5,128 bases of DNA from Oligoflexia bacterium. GTDB taxonomy: Bacteria; Myxococcota_A; UBA796; UBA2385. Shown here in pieces: positions 1 to 5,128 of the stretch. The notes under the pieces are model-generated. The model was given only the letters and a program-made list of their open reading frames with translations, made no database searches and was not told the origin of the DNA. Location: positions 1-5,128 of the forward strand of contig JAADHA010000028.1 in the NCBI GenBank assembly GCA_013152105.1. Direction: 5' to 3'. Numbering within the stretch: the stretch's first letter is position 1; each line of letters starts with the position of its first letter. The translations under genes were made by a program, and so were the position numbers.

Positions 1-43
1 CCGGCTGGTCAGGTGTGAGCGCACGCTGGGTTGAACATCCAGC

Positions 44-72
44 ATTATGGTGCGCCGTGCCGCCGCTGGCAA
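44..72 (-). promoter_or_regulatory. Predicted sigma70-type promoter firing out of the left edge
   Basis: On the minus strand a TTGCCA hexamer (67-72, 5 of 6 matches to TTGACA) is followed by exactly 17 bases and then CATAAT (44-49, 5 of 6 matches to TATAAT). A start point near 36-39 is inferred. AT-rich hexamers at ideal spacing stand out in this G+C-rich background, and the site lies just after the pyrH stop, where a new transcription unit would be expected to begin. Only about 38 bases of its transcript are inside the window, so its target is unknown. A short reading frame starting with ATG at 45 (MLDVQPSVRSHLTSR, open at the edge) overlaps the -10 box, so it is unlikely to be the start used by this promoter. 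Confidence 0.5.
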
Positions 73-115
73 GGGCAGGGTGGGCTGGCTCCATGGGCCG
101 GCGGACGGGGTCAGA

Positions 116-853
116 TCAGTCGGCCAGCCGGGTGCGTGTGTTGGGCCCGAGCAGCGTGCCGATATCTTCGCCCTGGCAGATTTGACGCACGCAACCTGTC
201 TTATCGAAATCAAACACATGCAGCGGCAGGCCGTGGTCCCGAGCCAGAAGCATGGCGGACTGGTCCATCACGCGGATGTCGCGGTCCAGGGCGTCCGTGT
301 AAGAAAGGGTCTGGAAGCGCCGGGCGCTGGGATCGGCCTTGGGGTCGGAGGTGTAGACGCCATCGACACCTTGTTTGGCGATGAGCACCGCGTCACATCG
401 CGTCTCAATTGCTCGCTGAACTCCAGTGTAATCAGTCGTCACATATGGTTGACCGATGCCACCACCAAATACGACGATGGTTCCCTTCTCGAGGTGCTTG
501 ATGGCACGCAGCCGAATGAAGGGCTCGGCGATGGACTCCATGCGGATGGCTGTCATGACGCGGGCCTCGCAGGTGCCCCGGGCCGTGAGGGCGGCGCGCA
601 GCATGATGGCGTTGAGGACCGTGCCCAGCATGCCAATGTTGTCGGCCTCTGCCCGCTCGATGTCCCAGTCCTCGGCCACGTTGCCACGGAAGATATTTCC
701 GCCCCCCACGACCACGGCCAGCTCGATGCCCAGGCCGCGAGGAGCGAGGATCTCGCGGCAGATGTGGTCGAGGGAGGTGGGGCTGAAGCCGGTGCCCTGG
801 GGCCCGGCCAGGGCGCCTCCGCTGATCTTGAACAGGATTCGCTTGTAGCGCAT
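116..853 (-). CDS. pyrH: UMP kinase (uridylate kinase), amino acid kinase family
   Basis: This 245-residue cytosolic enzyme should phosphorylate UMP to UDP with ATP, the step feeding UTP and CTP synthesis. Its length is normal for bacterial PyrH, which as a family is hexameric and unrelated to eukaryotic UMP/CMP kinase. Visible family marks are the N-terminal YKRILFKISGGAL (residues 3-15), the glycine-rich VVVGGGNIFRG (47-57), ADNIGMLGTVLNAI (70-83) lining the UMP site, GGGIGQPYVTTD (130-141), VDGVYTSDP (163-171) in the ATP region, and VMDQSAMLLARDHGLPLHVF (195-214). The ATG start is supported by a GAGG ribosome site 7 bases upstream. Oddities: the usual KLSGEAL motif reads KISGGAL, with Gly13 in place of Glu, and the usual GTGNPFFTTD reads GIGQPYVTTD. 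It follows permease B after 78 bases and may share that transcript. Classical neighbours rpsB-tsf and frr are not seen; frr could lie beyond the left edge. The family call is very secure; that this is the main housekeeping copy is less certain. Confidence 0.95.
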   Translation of the reverse strand: MRYKRILFKISGGALAGPQGTGFSPTSLDHICREILAPRGLGIELAVVVGGGNIFRGNVAEDWDIERAEADNIGMLGTVLNAIMLRAALTARGTCEARVMTAIRMESIAEPFIRLRAIKHLEKGTIVVFGGGIGQPYVTTDYTGVQRAIETRCDAVLIAKQGVDGVYTSDPKADPSARRFQTLSYTDALDRDIRVMDQSAMLLARDHGLPLHVFDFDKTGCVRQICQGEDIGTLLGPNTRTRLAD

Positions 854-860
854 CGGGAGA

Positions 861-864
861 CCTC
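861..864 (-). promoter_or_regulatory. Ribosome binding site of pyrH
   Basis: GAGG on the minus strand stands 7 bases before the ATG at 851-853. It supports that start over any later one, and the N-terminal residues that follow already match the UMP kinase family. Confidence 0.6.
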
Positions 865-877
865 GGGGTTTTGGTTG

Positions 878-925
878 CGCTGCTATGCGGTACCCGACCG
901 CTCGTCGACTGCCGATCGAGCAGCG
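878..925 (-). other. Intergenic leader with possible competing hairpins ahead of pyrH
   Basis: The 78-base gap between the permease B stop and pyrH can fold as RNA. An outer 7-bp perfect stem pairs CGCTGCT (919-925) with AGCAGCG (878-884). It encloses a 5-bp hairpin, GCGGT-CGGGT-ACCGC (887-901), and a 4-bp TCGA/TCGA hairpin (905-908 with 916-919, which shares base 919 with the outer stem). A different stem, GCTCG (917-921) with CGAGC (900-904), extendable by wobble pairs, would exclude the first set. No T-run follows, so this is not a classical terminator. An unpaired A/C-rich stretch leads to the pyrH ribosome site. G+C-rich DNA folds easily by chance, so a regulatory role is only a suggestion. 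Confidence 0.25.
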
Positions 926-931
926 ACAGCG

Positions 932-1870
932 TCAAGACAGGCGGATCCGTGGGTCCAGCCAGGCATAGAGCAGGTCGACGAGCAAGTTGGCCAGGACGAT
1001 GGCGATCGACGCGACCAGCACGGTGCCCAGCATGACCGGGAAGTCCTGCTGGAGCACGCTGTCGATGGCCAGCTTGCCGATGCCGGGCCAGGCGAAGATG
1101 GTCTCGGTCACGACGGCCCCGCCCAACATGGCACCCAGGTCCATGCCGAAGAAGGTCAGGACGGGGATCAGGGCGTTGCGCAGGCCGTGACGCAGGACCA
1201 CCCGACGCTCGGTCATGCCCTTGGCCCGAGCGGTCCGCATATAGTCTTGCTGGGCGATGTCCAGGTACTCGCCGCGGGTCAGGCGAGAGTAGTAGGCAGC
1301 CCCGGCGATACCCAGGGTCAGGCTGGGCATGACCGCGCTGCGCAGCGCCCCCAGCGCGCCGTCACCCAGCCCGCCCAGCGGGAACCAGCCGAACTGGAAG
1401 CCGAACAGGTACATGATGGCCAGCCCGGTGAGGAAGGTGGGGGCCGAGATTCCCAGCAGCGCCAGGCTCATCGCGCCCAGGTCGACGGTTGAGCGCTTGT
1501 GAAGGGCGGCGATGACGCCGATGGGCACGCCGACCAGGATCTGGAAGATGCTGGCCCCCACCGCGATGAGGGCGGTCCAGGGCAGGCTGCGGCGGATGGC
1601 CGCGGTCACCGGCTCCTTGTTCTTGTAGGAGCGTCCCAGGTCGCCTCGGGCGACATGGCTGACATAGCGGATGTACTGTTCGGGGAGGGGTCGGTCCAGG
1701 TAGAGATCGGCGCGGATCCGCTCGACCACTTCCTTGCTGGCGTGGGGCCCGGCCATCATGCGGGCCGGATCGCTGCTGGGCAGGACATAGGCCAGCAGGA
1801 AGGTCCCCGACACGACCAACCACAGGGTCAGGACCGCCCAAAGAAGGCGACGGGTGACGAAGGTGATCAC
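932..1870 (-). CDS. dppB: Peptide-type ABC transporter permease, DppB/OppB family
   Basis: This 312-residue inner-membrane protein is one half of the translocation channel of a peptide or related-solute importer and would pair with the DppC-type protein encoded upstream. It has the typical plan: an N-terminal membrane segment (about 9-29), a long outside loop with LPSSDPARMMAGPHAS (30-45) and GDLGRSY (76-82), then about five more segments (about 99-121, 131-158, 177-195, 231-254, 279-302). The cytoplasmic coupling loop EYLDIAQQDYMRTARAKG (201-218) is the permease motif that docks onto the ATPase. The ending, LLYAWLDPRIRLS, is characteristic of the family. Full length is intact. The start is GTG, overlapping the stop of the binding-protein gene as GTGA, and GGAGG lies 8 bases upstream, indicating translational coupling. 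The symbol denotes the family; the true substrate (dipeptide, oligopeptide, nickel or other) cannot be read from the permease. Confidence 0.93.
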   Translation of the reverse strand: MITFVTRRLLWAVLTLWLVVSGTFLLAYVLPSSDPARMMAGPHASKEVVERIRADLYLDRPLPEQYIRYVSHVARGDLGRSYKNKEPVTAAIRRSLPWTALIAVGASIFQILVGVPIGVIAALHKRSTVDLGAMSLALLGISAPTFLTGLAIMYLFGFQFGWFPLGGLGDGALGALRSAVMPSLTLGIAGAAYYSRLTRGEYLDIAQQDYMRTARAKGMTERRVVLRHGLRNALIPVLTFFGMDLGAMLGGAVVTETIFAWPGIGKLAIDSVLQQDFPVMLGTVLVASIAIVLANLLVDLLYAWLDPRIRLS

Positions 1871-3588
1871 GGGCTGGGCCTCCCCTCGGCCACGTCCAGC
1901 CAGGCCTGGCTCATGTCACGGGTCCAGATGGGATGCACCTTGAAGCCCCGGACCACCGGCAGCGTGACCGACAGGCTGGTCGAGTGGTACTCGACGACCA
2001 CCGGAGCGGCCTCCATGATCCGGGCCTGGGCGGCTTCGTAGAGCGCCGTGCGCTGGTCGGGGTCGACGGCGACGTCGGCGGCGTCCAGCAGGCGGTCGGT
2101 CTCGGGATCGCAGTAGAAGGTGCTGTTCTGGCTGTTCTGCTCGGCGCGGCTGTCGCAGTCGAAGATGGGGTCCAGGAAGTTCTTGGGGTCGGGGTAGTCC
2201 ATGACCCAGGCGGTGTAGGCCATCTGCACGGTCTGGGGCTGGCCGGTCGCCGACAGGTAGGTCGGAAAGGTGGTGGTCTTGATGTCGAGGGGTACACCGA
2301 CCGAGGCCAGGTCCTGCTGCACCGACTGGCTGGTGATGGCGCTGGCCTCGTCGTTGAGGGCCCAGTAGGTGATGCCGGGCCCGGTGTAGTGGCCGTCCTG
2401 GAAGTAGCGGCTCTGATCCAGGCACTGCCTGGCCAGGCCCGGGTCGTAGCGTTGATAGCGGTAGGGTCGGCGCTGGGCTGGACTCATCTCGTCCCACTCG
2501 ACGTGGGCGGCCAGGCCGGGCGGAACCCAGGAGACCGTTGGGTGGGCCCGACCATTGCGTAGCTTGTTCAGCTTGTCCCGGTTGATCGAGGCGGCGACCC
2601 CTCGGCGGAACCAGACATCGTCGAAGGGGGGCATCTGCGTGTTCAGCATCTCGCCGTAGGTGTCGACGCTGGCGATCTCTTCGATGCGCTGGGACCAGGC
2701 TGGATCCGAGCGCACCCACAGGTAGTCGGGGCTGGTGAGTCGGTTCACCTGATCGAGCTCGCCCGCTTCGAGTTTCAGGAACTGGATGGATCGCGTGTAG
2801 TTCGGCAGGTAGACGATCTCGTCGAGGTAGGGCAGACCCGGCTGCCAGTAGTCTCGATTGGCCGTAAAGGCAGTCTTCTCGCCGATGTCCCAGGACTCCA
2901 CGCGGAAGGGGCCGGTACCCACGGGCGAGAAGGACCACTGTTCGCCACGGTCCTTGACATCTTCGGCAGGCACAACGCTGCCGAAGGTCATGGCGACGGC
3001 GTTGGCGAAGGTCGCGTCGTGGCGGACCAGGTGGACCTGGACCGTCCAGGGGTCGAGGGCGACCAGGCCTGAGACCTGCGAGGACTCGCCAGCCAGCACG
3101 GCGTCTGCCCCCTGGATGACCGCGTAGAAGTCGGCCCCGGGGCTGGCCAGGTGCGCGTCAAAGAGTCGGGTCCAGCTATAGATGACGTCGTCTGCGGTCA
3201 TCTCCCGCCCTTTGCTCAGGCCGGCGTGGAAGCGCACGCCATGGCGCAGGTGAAAGGTCCAGCTCAGCCCGTCCTCGCTGACCTCCCAGGCCTCGGCCAG
3301 CCCTCCGATCAGGTGGACCTGACCGTCCTCGTCGGGGTCGGAGTAGGCCAGCAACTGTTCGAAGACCAGGTGCATCACGGTCCAACTCACCTCGTCGTAG
3401 CCGATGGCGGGGTCCATGGTGCGGATGTCCTCCTCGCCCGCGAACACGAAGCGTCCGCCGTACACCGGTGAGGTGTGTCCGAAGGCCGGAGCCAGGCCGT
3501 CACCGGGCGAGCAGGCGCTCAGAAGCGGGAAGAGCAGGCCGAGGCTCAGGCCGAGCAGAGCCACGCGGGCGAGGGGAGAGGCAGGCAC
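1867..3588 (-). CDS. ABC transporter solute-binding lipoprotein, SBP_bac_5 (DppA/OppA) family
   Basis: This 573-residue extracytoplasmic receptor captures the solute and presents it to the permease pair. The N-terminus is a lipoprotein signal: a short start with Arg8, a hydrophobic stretch at 9-23 and the lipobox LSAC, with Cys26 as the expected lipidated residue. The mature part shows family 5 marks: a YGGRFVFAGEEDIRTMDPAI-like opening (43-62), AEAWEVSEDGLSWTFHLRHG (98-117), FHAG with TADDVIYSWTRL (120-142), SPVGTGPFRVESW (221-233), NRDYWQPGLPYLDEIVY (244-260), WFRRGVAASINRD (326-338) and MDYPDPKNFLDPIF (463-476). Start and end are complete. The GTG start has AAGGA 6 bases upstream and sits 2 bases after the permease C stop. 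Cys478 and Cys493 could form a disulfide outside the membrane. The family covers peptides, nickel and several other ligands, so the substrate stays open. It lies between its two permease genes, which is an unusual order. Confidence 0.95.
   Translation of the reverse strand: MPASPLARVALLGLSLGLLFPLLSACSPGDGLAPAFGHTSPVYGGRFVFAGEEDIRTMDPAIGYDEVSWTVMHLVFEQLLAYSDPDEDGQVHLIGGLAEAWEVSEDGLSWTFHLRHGVRFHAGLSKGREMTADDVIYSWTRLFDAHLASPGADFYAVIQGADAVLAGESSQVSGLVALDPWTVQVHLVRHDATFANAVAMTFGSVVPAEDVKDRGEQWSFSPVGTGPFRVESWDIGEKTAFTANRDYWQPGLPYLDEIVYLPNYTRSIQFLKLEAGELDQVNRLTSPDYLWVRSDPAWSQRIEEIASVDTYGEMLNTQMPPFDDVWFRRGVAASINRDKLNKLRNGRAHPTVSWVPPGLAAHVEWDEMSPAQRRPYRYQRYDPGLARQCLDQSRYFQDGHYTGPGITYWALNDEASAITSQSVQQDLASVGVPLDIKTTTFPTYLSATGQPQTVQMAYTAWVMDYPDPKNFLDPIFDCDSRAEQNSQNSTFYCDPETDRLLDAADVAVDPDQRTALYEAAQARIMEAAPVVVEYHSTSLSVTLPVVRGFKVHPIWTRDMSQAWLDVAEGRPSP
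1879..1885 (-). promoter_or_regulatory. Ribosome binding site of the DppB-type permease
   Basis: GGGGAGG on the minus strand lies inside the last codons of the binding-protein gene, 8 bases before the GTG of the permease gene. It is the strongest Shine-Dalgarno match in the window and decides the overlapping GTGA start. Confidence 0.65.
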
Positions 3589-3590
3589 GT

Positions 3591-4394
3591 TCAGTCCTTG
3601 GGGTCCAGCACGTCCCGCAGCCCTTCCCCCAGCAGGTTGAAGCCCAGCACGGTGATGAGGATGCAGATTCCGGGCACGAAGATGAGCCGAGGAGCCAGGC
3701 GATACCAGGCTTGTCCCTCGCTGATCATCGATCCCCAGGACGGAGTCGGTGGAGGCACGCCCAGGCCGAGGTAGGAGAGCACGCTCTCGGCGAGAATGGT
3801 GGCGGCCACGCCTAGCGTTGCTAGAACCATCACGGGACCGACGACATTGGGCAGGATGTGACGGAAGATGATGCGAGTGTGGCCCAGCCCCAGGGCTCGC
3901 GCCGCCTGCACGTACTCCTTCTCGCGTTCGCTGAGCACCTTGCCGCGAACCACGCGCGCCATCGTGGTCCAGCCCAGCAGGCCCAGGACCATCAACACGT
4001 TGTCGATGCCCGGCTCGCGCACCGCCACCAGGGCGATGCAGAGCAAAAGAAAGGGAAAGGACATCAGGACATCGACAGCTCGCATGGCGATGGTGTCGAC
4101 GATCCCGCGGAAGTAGCCGGCGACCAGGCCGACGACCAGGCCGATGGAGAGGGCGATGGTCGTGGCGAGCACCCCGACCAGCATCGAGATCCGGGCCCCG
4201 ACCAGCAGGCGCGAGAGGATGTCACGGCCCAGGGGATCGGTTCCCAGCAGGTGGGCGGCGGAGGGGCCGATGGGCGCCCCGTTGGCGCTCAACCCAGCGG
4301 CGATGTCCTGTGCGGCGGGGTCCATCGGCGCCAGGAACGGCCCAAACACAGCCACCAGCAGCACAAGCGCCACCAGGACGCCGCCGACGCGCAC
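3591..4394 (-). CDS. dppC: Peptide-type ABC transporter permease, DppC/OppC family
   Basis: This is the second membrane subunit of the importer. The frame from GTG at 4394 gives 267 residues. It begins almost at the first membrane segment (about 4-22, ending FGPFLAPMDP) and continues with the family motif HLLGTDPLGRDILSRL (48-63). Further segments lie at about 68-93, 107-124, 131-146, 186-205 and 239-254. The ATPase-docking loop EKEYVQAARALGLGHTR (158-174) and the hallmark LSYLGLGVPPPTPSWG (206-221) are intact. Upstream in frame the sequence still reads like the family's N-terminus (TTRQRLIRHPN), yet no ATG, GTG or TTG occurs before an in-frame TAG at 4464-4466, and the GTG at 4394 has no ribosome site. 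The true start is therefore uncertain. Possibilities are a CTG at 4410-4412, or a frameshift after the ATG at 4460-4462, whose frame reads MRRLLPGSIPRRPPANA and then stops. The 3' end lies 2 bases before the binding-protein gene. The function call is secure; the 5' end is not. Confidence 0.9.
   Translation of the reverse strand: MRVGGVLVALVLLVAVFGPFLAPMDPAAQDIAAGLSANGAPIGPSAAHLLGTDPLGRDILSRLLVGARISMLVGVLATTIALSIGLVVGLVAGYFRGIVDTIAMRAVDVLMSFPFLLLCIALVAVREPGIDNVLMVLGLLGWTTMARVVRGKVLSEREKEYVQAARALGLGHTRIIFRHILPNVVGPVMVLATLGVAATILAESVLSYLGLGVPPPTPSWGSMISEGQAWYRLAPRLIFVPGICILITVLGFNLLGEGLRDVLDPKD
3595..3599 (-). promoter_or_regulatory. Ribosome binding site of the solute-binding lipoprotein
   Basis: AAGGA on the minus strand falls within the last codons of the DppC-type gene, 6 bases before the GTG at 3588. 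It supports that GTG, which gives a complete lipoprotein signal peptide, as the start. Confidence 0.6.
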
Positions 4395-4477
4395 GTTGGG
4401 GTGACGGATCAGGCGTTGGCGGGTGGTCTGCGTGGAATGGAACCGGGCAGGAGGCGCCGCATCCTACCCGGCTGGGC
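4395..4477 (-). other. Gap between the cyclic-nucleotide-fold gene and dppC; probable missing N-terminus of DppC
   Basis: These 83 bases hold no convincing ribosome site or promoter on the minus strand. From 4463 leftward the dppC frame is open, and its last 11 codons encode TTRQRLIRHPN, a basic pre-membrane segment like the N-terminus of DppC proteins. An ATG at 4460-4462 sits 15 bases after the upstream stop codon but in another frame, ending at a TGA after 17 codons. A one-base error or true frameshift joining the two frames would give a normal start. Confidence 0.4.
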
Positions 4478-5128
4478 CTACTGGGGCTGCGATCGAGACC
4501 GCATCAGCTCCAGGTCGTCGGCCGTGTACATGTCGGGCCGGTGCCGCGCGGCGTGGGCCTGGGTGACCTGGTCCAGGCGCTGGTTGGCGTTGGTGAGCTG
4601 CTGGACCGATGTATTGATCAGGCAACGCCGCAGGGCGCGGCCGTCTGGCGTGTAGTCGTCCACCAGGCTCTCGCAAAGTTCGCGGGGGATCCGGTAGAGC
4701 CAGGCGGGGGTCTCGGCGATGCAGGTGGCGGTCCGCAGGTCGCCATCCATCATGGCCACGTGCCCGAAGAGAGCGCCTTCGCCAAGCGTTCCCAGGCGCT
4801 GATGGCGGTCGGCCGCGGTCTCGCGCCAGGCGCCGACCCTGCCCGCGGCGACCATCCAGGCATCACCGCTGGCCGAGCCCTCGTCCAGCACGTGGTCGCC
4901 CTCGGCGAAGGCCACGGGCACCATGTCCTGGGCCAAGCGCTCCATCAGCGAGCGATTCAGGCCGATGAAGTGGGCGGATCGTCTCAACACACGGACCGCT
5001 TGCGGAGGGCGCCCCAGCGGCCGGCCGTGCCCCAGGCTGCGGACCAGGCGAGCCCAGAATCCGTTCGGCTTCGGGGTGTGGATTTCCCCTCCGGCCAGGG
5101 CGGCGATCTTGCGGTCGGTCTCGCGAAG
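4478..5128 (-). CDS. Cyclic-nucleotide-binding-domain protein, partial at the right edge
   Basis: The frame is open to the window edge, so the start lies outside; 216 codons plus stop are visible. The 46 codons before the in-frame GTG at 4990 use G/C-ending codons like their neighbours, and that GTG lacks a ribosome site, so it is probably internal. Counting from GTG as residue 1, LRRSAHFIGLNRSLMERLA (2-20) is the helix that usually opens the fold. The beta-roll follows (FAEGDHVLDEG 28-38; DAWMVAAGRVGAWRE 43-57; LGTLGEGALFGHVAMMDGD 66-84; RTATCIAETPAWLYRIPRE 86-104). The phosphate-binding cassette keeps Arg86, but His77 replaces the Glu that normally contacts the ribose, so classical cAMP or cGMP binding is doubtful. 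The tail (about 115-170) is polar and helical, with no helix-turn-helix, so it is not a Crp/Fnr regulator as seen. A cytoplasmic sensing or scaffold role is possible. The part outside the window may carry another domain. The link to the transporter rests only on its place 83 bases upstream. Confidence 0.8.
   Translation of the reverse strand, partial: LRETDRKIAALAGGEIHTPKPNGFWARLVRSLGHGRPLGRPPQAVRVLRRSAHFIGLNRSLMERLAQDMVPVAFAEGDHVLDEGSASGDAWMVAAGRVGAWRETAADRHQRLGTLGEGALFGHVAMMDGDLRTATCIAETPAWLYRIPRELCESLVDDYTPDGRALRRCLINTSVQQLTNANQRLDQVTQAHAARHRPDMYTADDLELMRSRSQPQ

Noticed and set aside
1..115. Terminator or start of frr after pyrH
   Set aside because: No stable hairpin followed by a T-run is visible, and the short frames that start here (at 94 and 45, minus strand) do not resemble ribosome recycling factor.
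182..187. TTGACG on the plus strand as a promoter element
   Set aside because: It is inside pyrH antisense, has no -10 box at a proper distance and no plus-strand gene to serve.
930..935. TTGACG on the minus strand as a -35 box for pyrH
   Set aside because: No acceptable -10 hexamer lies 16-18 bases downstream; at 17 bases the sequence is GCAGTC.
47..1492. 481-codon plus-strand open frame across pyrH and the DppB-type permease
   Set aside because: It lies antisense to two genes with clear family motifs, its low-complexity Gly/Gln/Asp/His-rich product shows no domain, and it spans a gene boundary. It is a by-product of G+C-rich codon use.
4449..4454. AGGAGG on the plus strand, a perfect Shine-Dalgarno match
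   Set aside because: No start codon of a believable plus-strand gene follows at proper spacing, so on this strand it has no gene to serve.
3858..4655. 265-codon plus-strand open frame across dppC and the end of the cyclic-nucleotide-fold gene
   Set aside because: It is antisense to dppC, has a His/Gln/Asp-rich composition typical of shadow frames, and shows no recognisable motif or ribosome site.

Overview
The window is G+C-rich bacterial chromosomal DNA. Every gene I can support lies on the minus strand, so the region is read from the right edge to the left. It is one tightly packed gene train. In transcription order it holds a cyclic-nucleotide-binding-domain protein cut by the right edge (4478-5128), a DppC/OppC-type permease (3591-4394), an extracytoplasmic solute-binding lipoprotein of the SBP_bac_5 family (1867-3588), a DppB/OppB-type permease (932-1870) and a UMP kinase, pyrH (116-853). 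The lipobox signal peptide and peptide-transporter families are plainly bacterial. The phylum cannot be fixed from the sequence. The strong G/C preference at third codon positions and frequent GTG starts would fit a high-GC lineage such as a myxobacterium or relative, but that is a guess.

Right part (4395-5128): the visible portion of a protein with one cyclic-nucleotide-binding fold and a helical tail but no DNA-binding domain. Its phosphate-binding cassette keeps the key Arg but lacks the usual Glu. An 83-base gap follows, in which the start of the next gene is hard to place.

Middle (932-4394): three genes form the membrane and binding part of a peptide-type ABC importer. They are tightly coupled: a 2-base gap separates permease C from the binding protein, and a GTGA overlap joins the binding protein to permease B. 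The order C-A-B is unlike the usual A-B-C-D-F, and neither ATPase is in the window. The binding protein would be anchored by lipidation outside the membrane, collect peptides or a similar solute, and deliver them to the B/C heterodimer. ATPases encoded elsewhere would power uptake.

Left part (1-931): a 78-base gap able to form competing RNA hairpins precedes pyrH, which makes UDP from UMP. Its sequence departs from the classical family pattern in places, and it is not next to tsf or frr within the window. Just past pyrH, a good sigma70-type promoter points out of the left edge, so the next transcription unit probably begins there. No RNA genes, mobile elements, CRISPR arrays or convincing terminators were seen.
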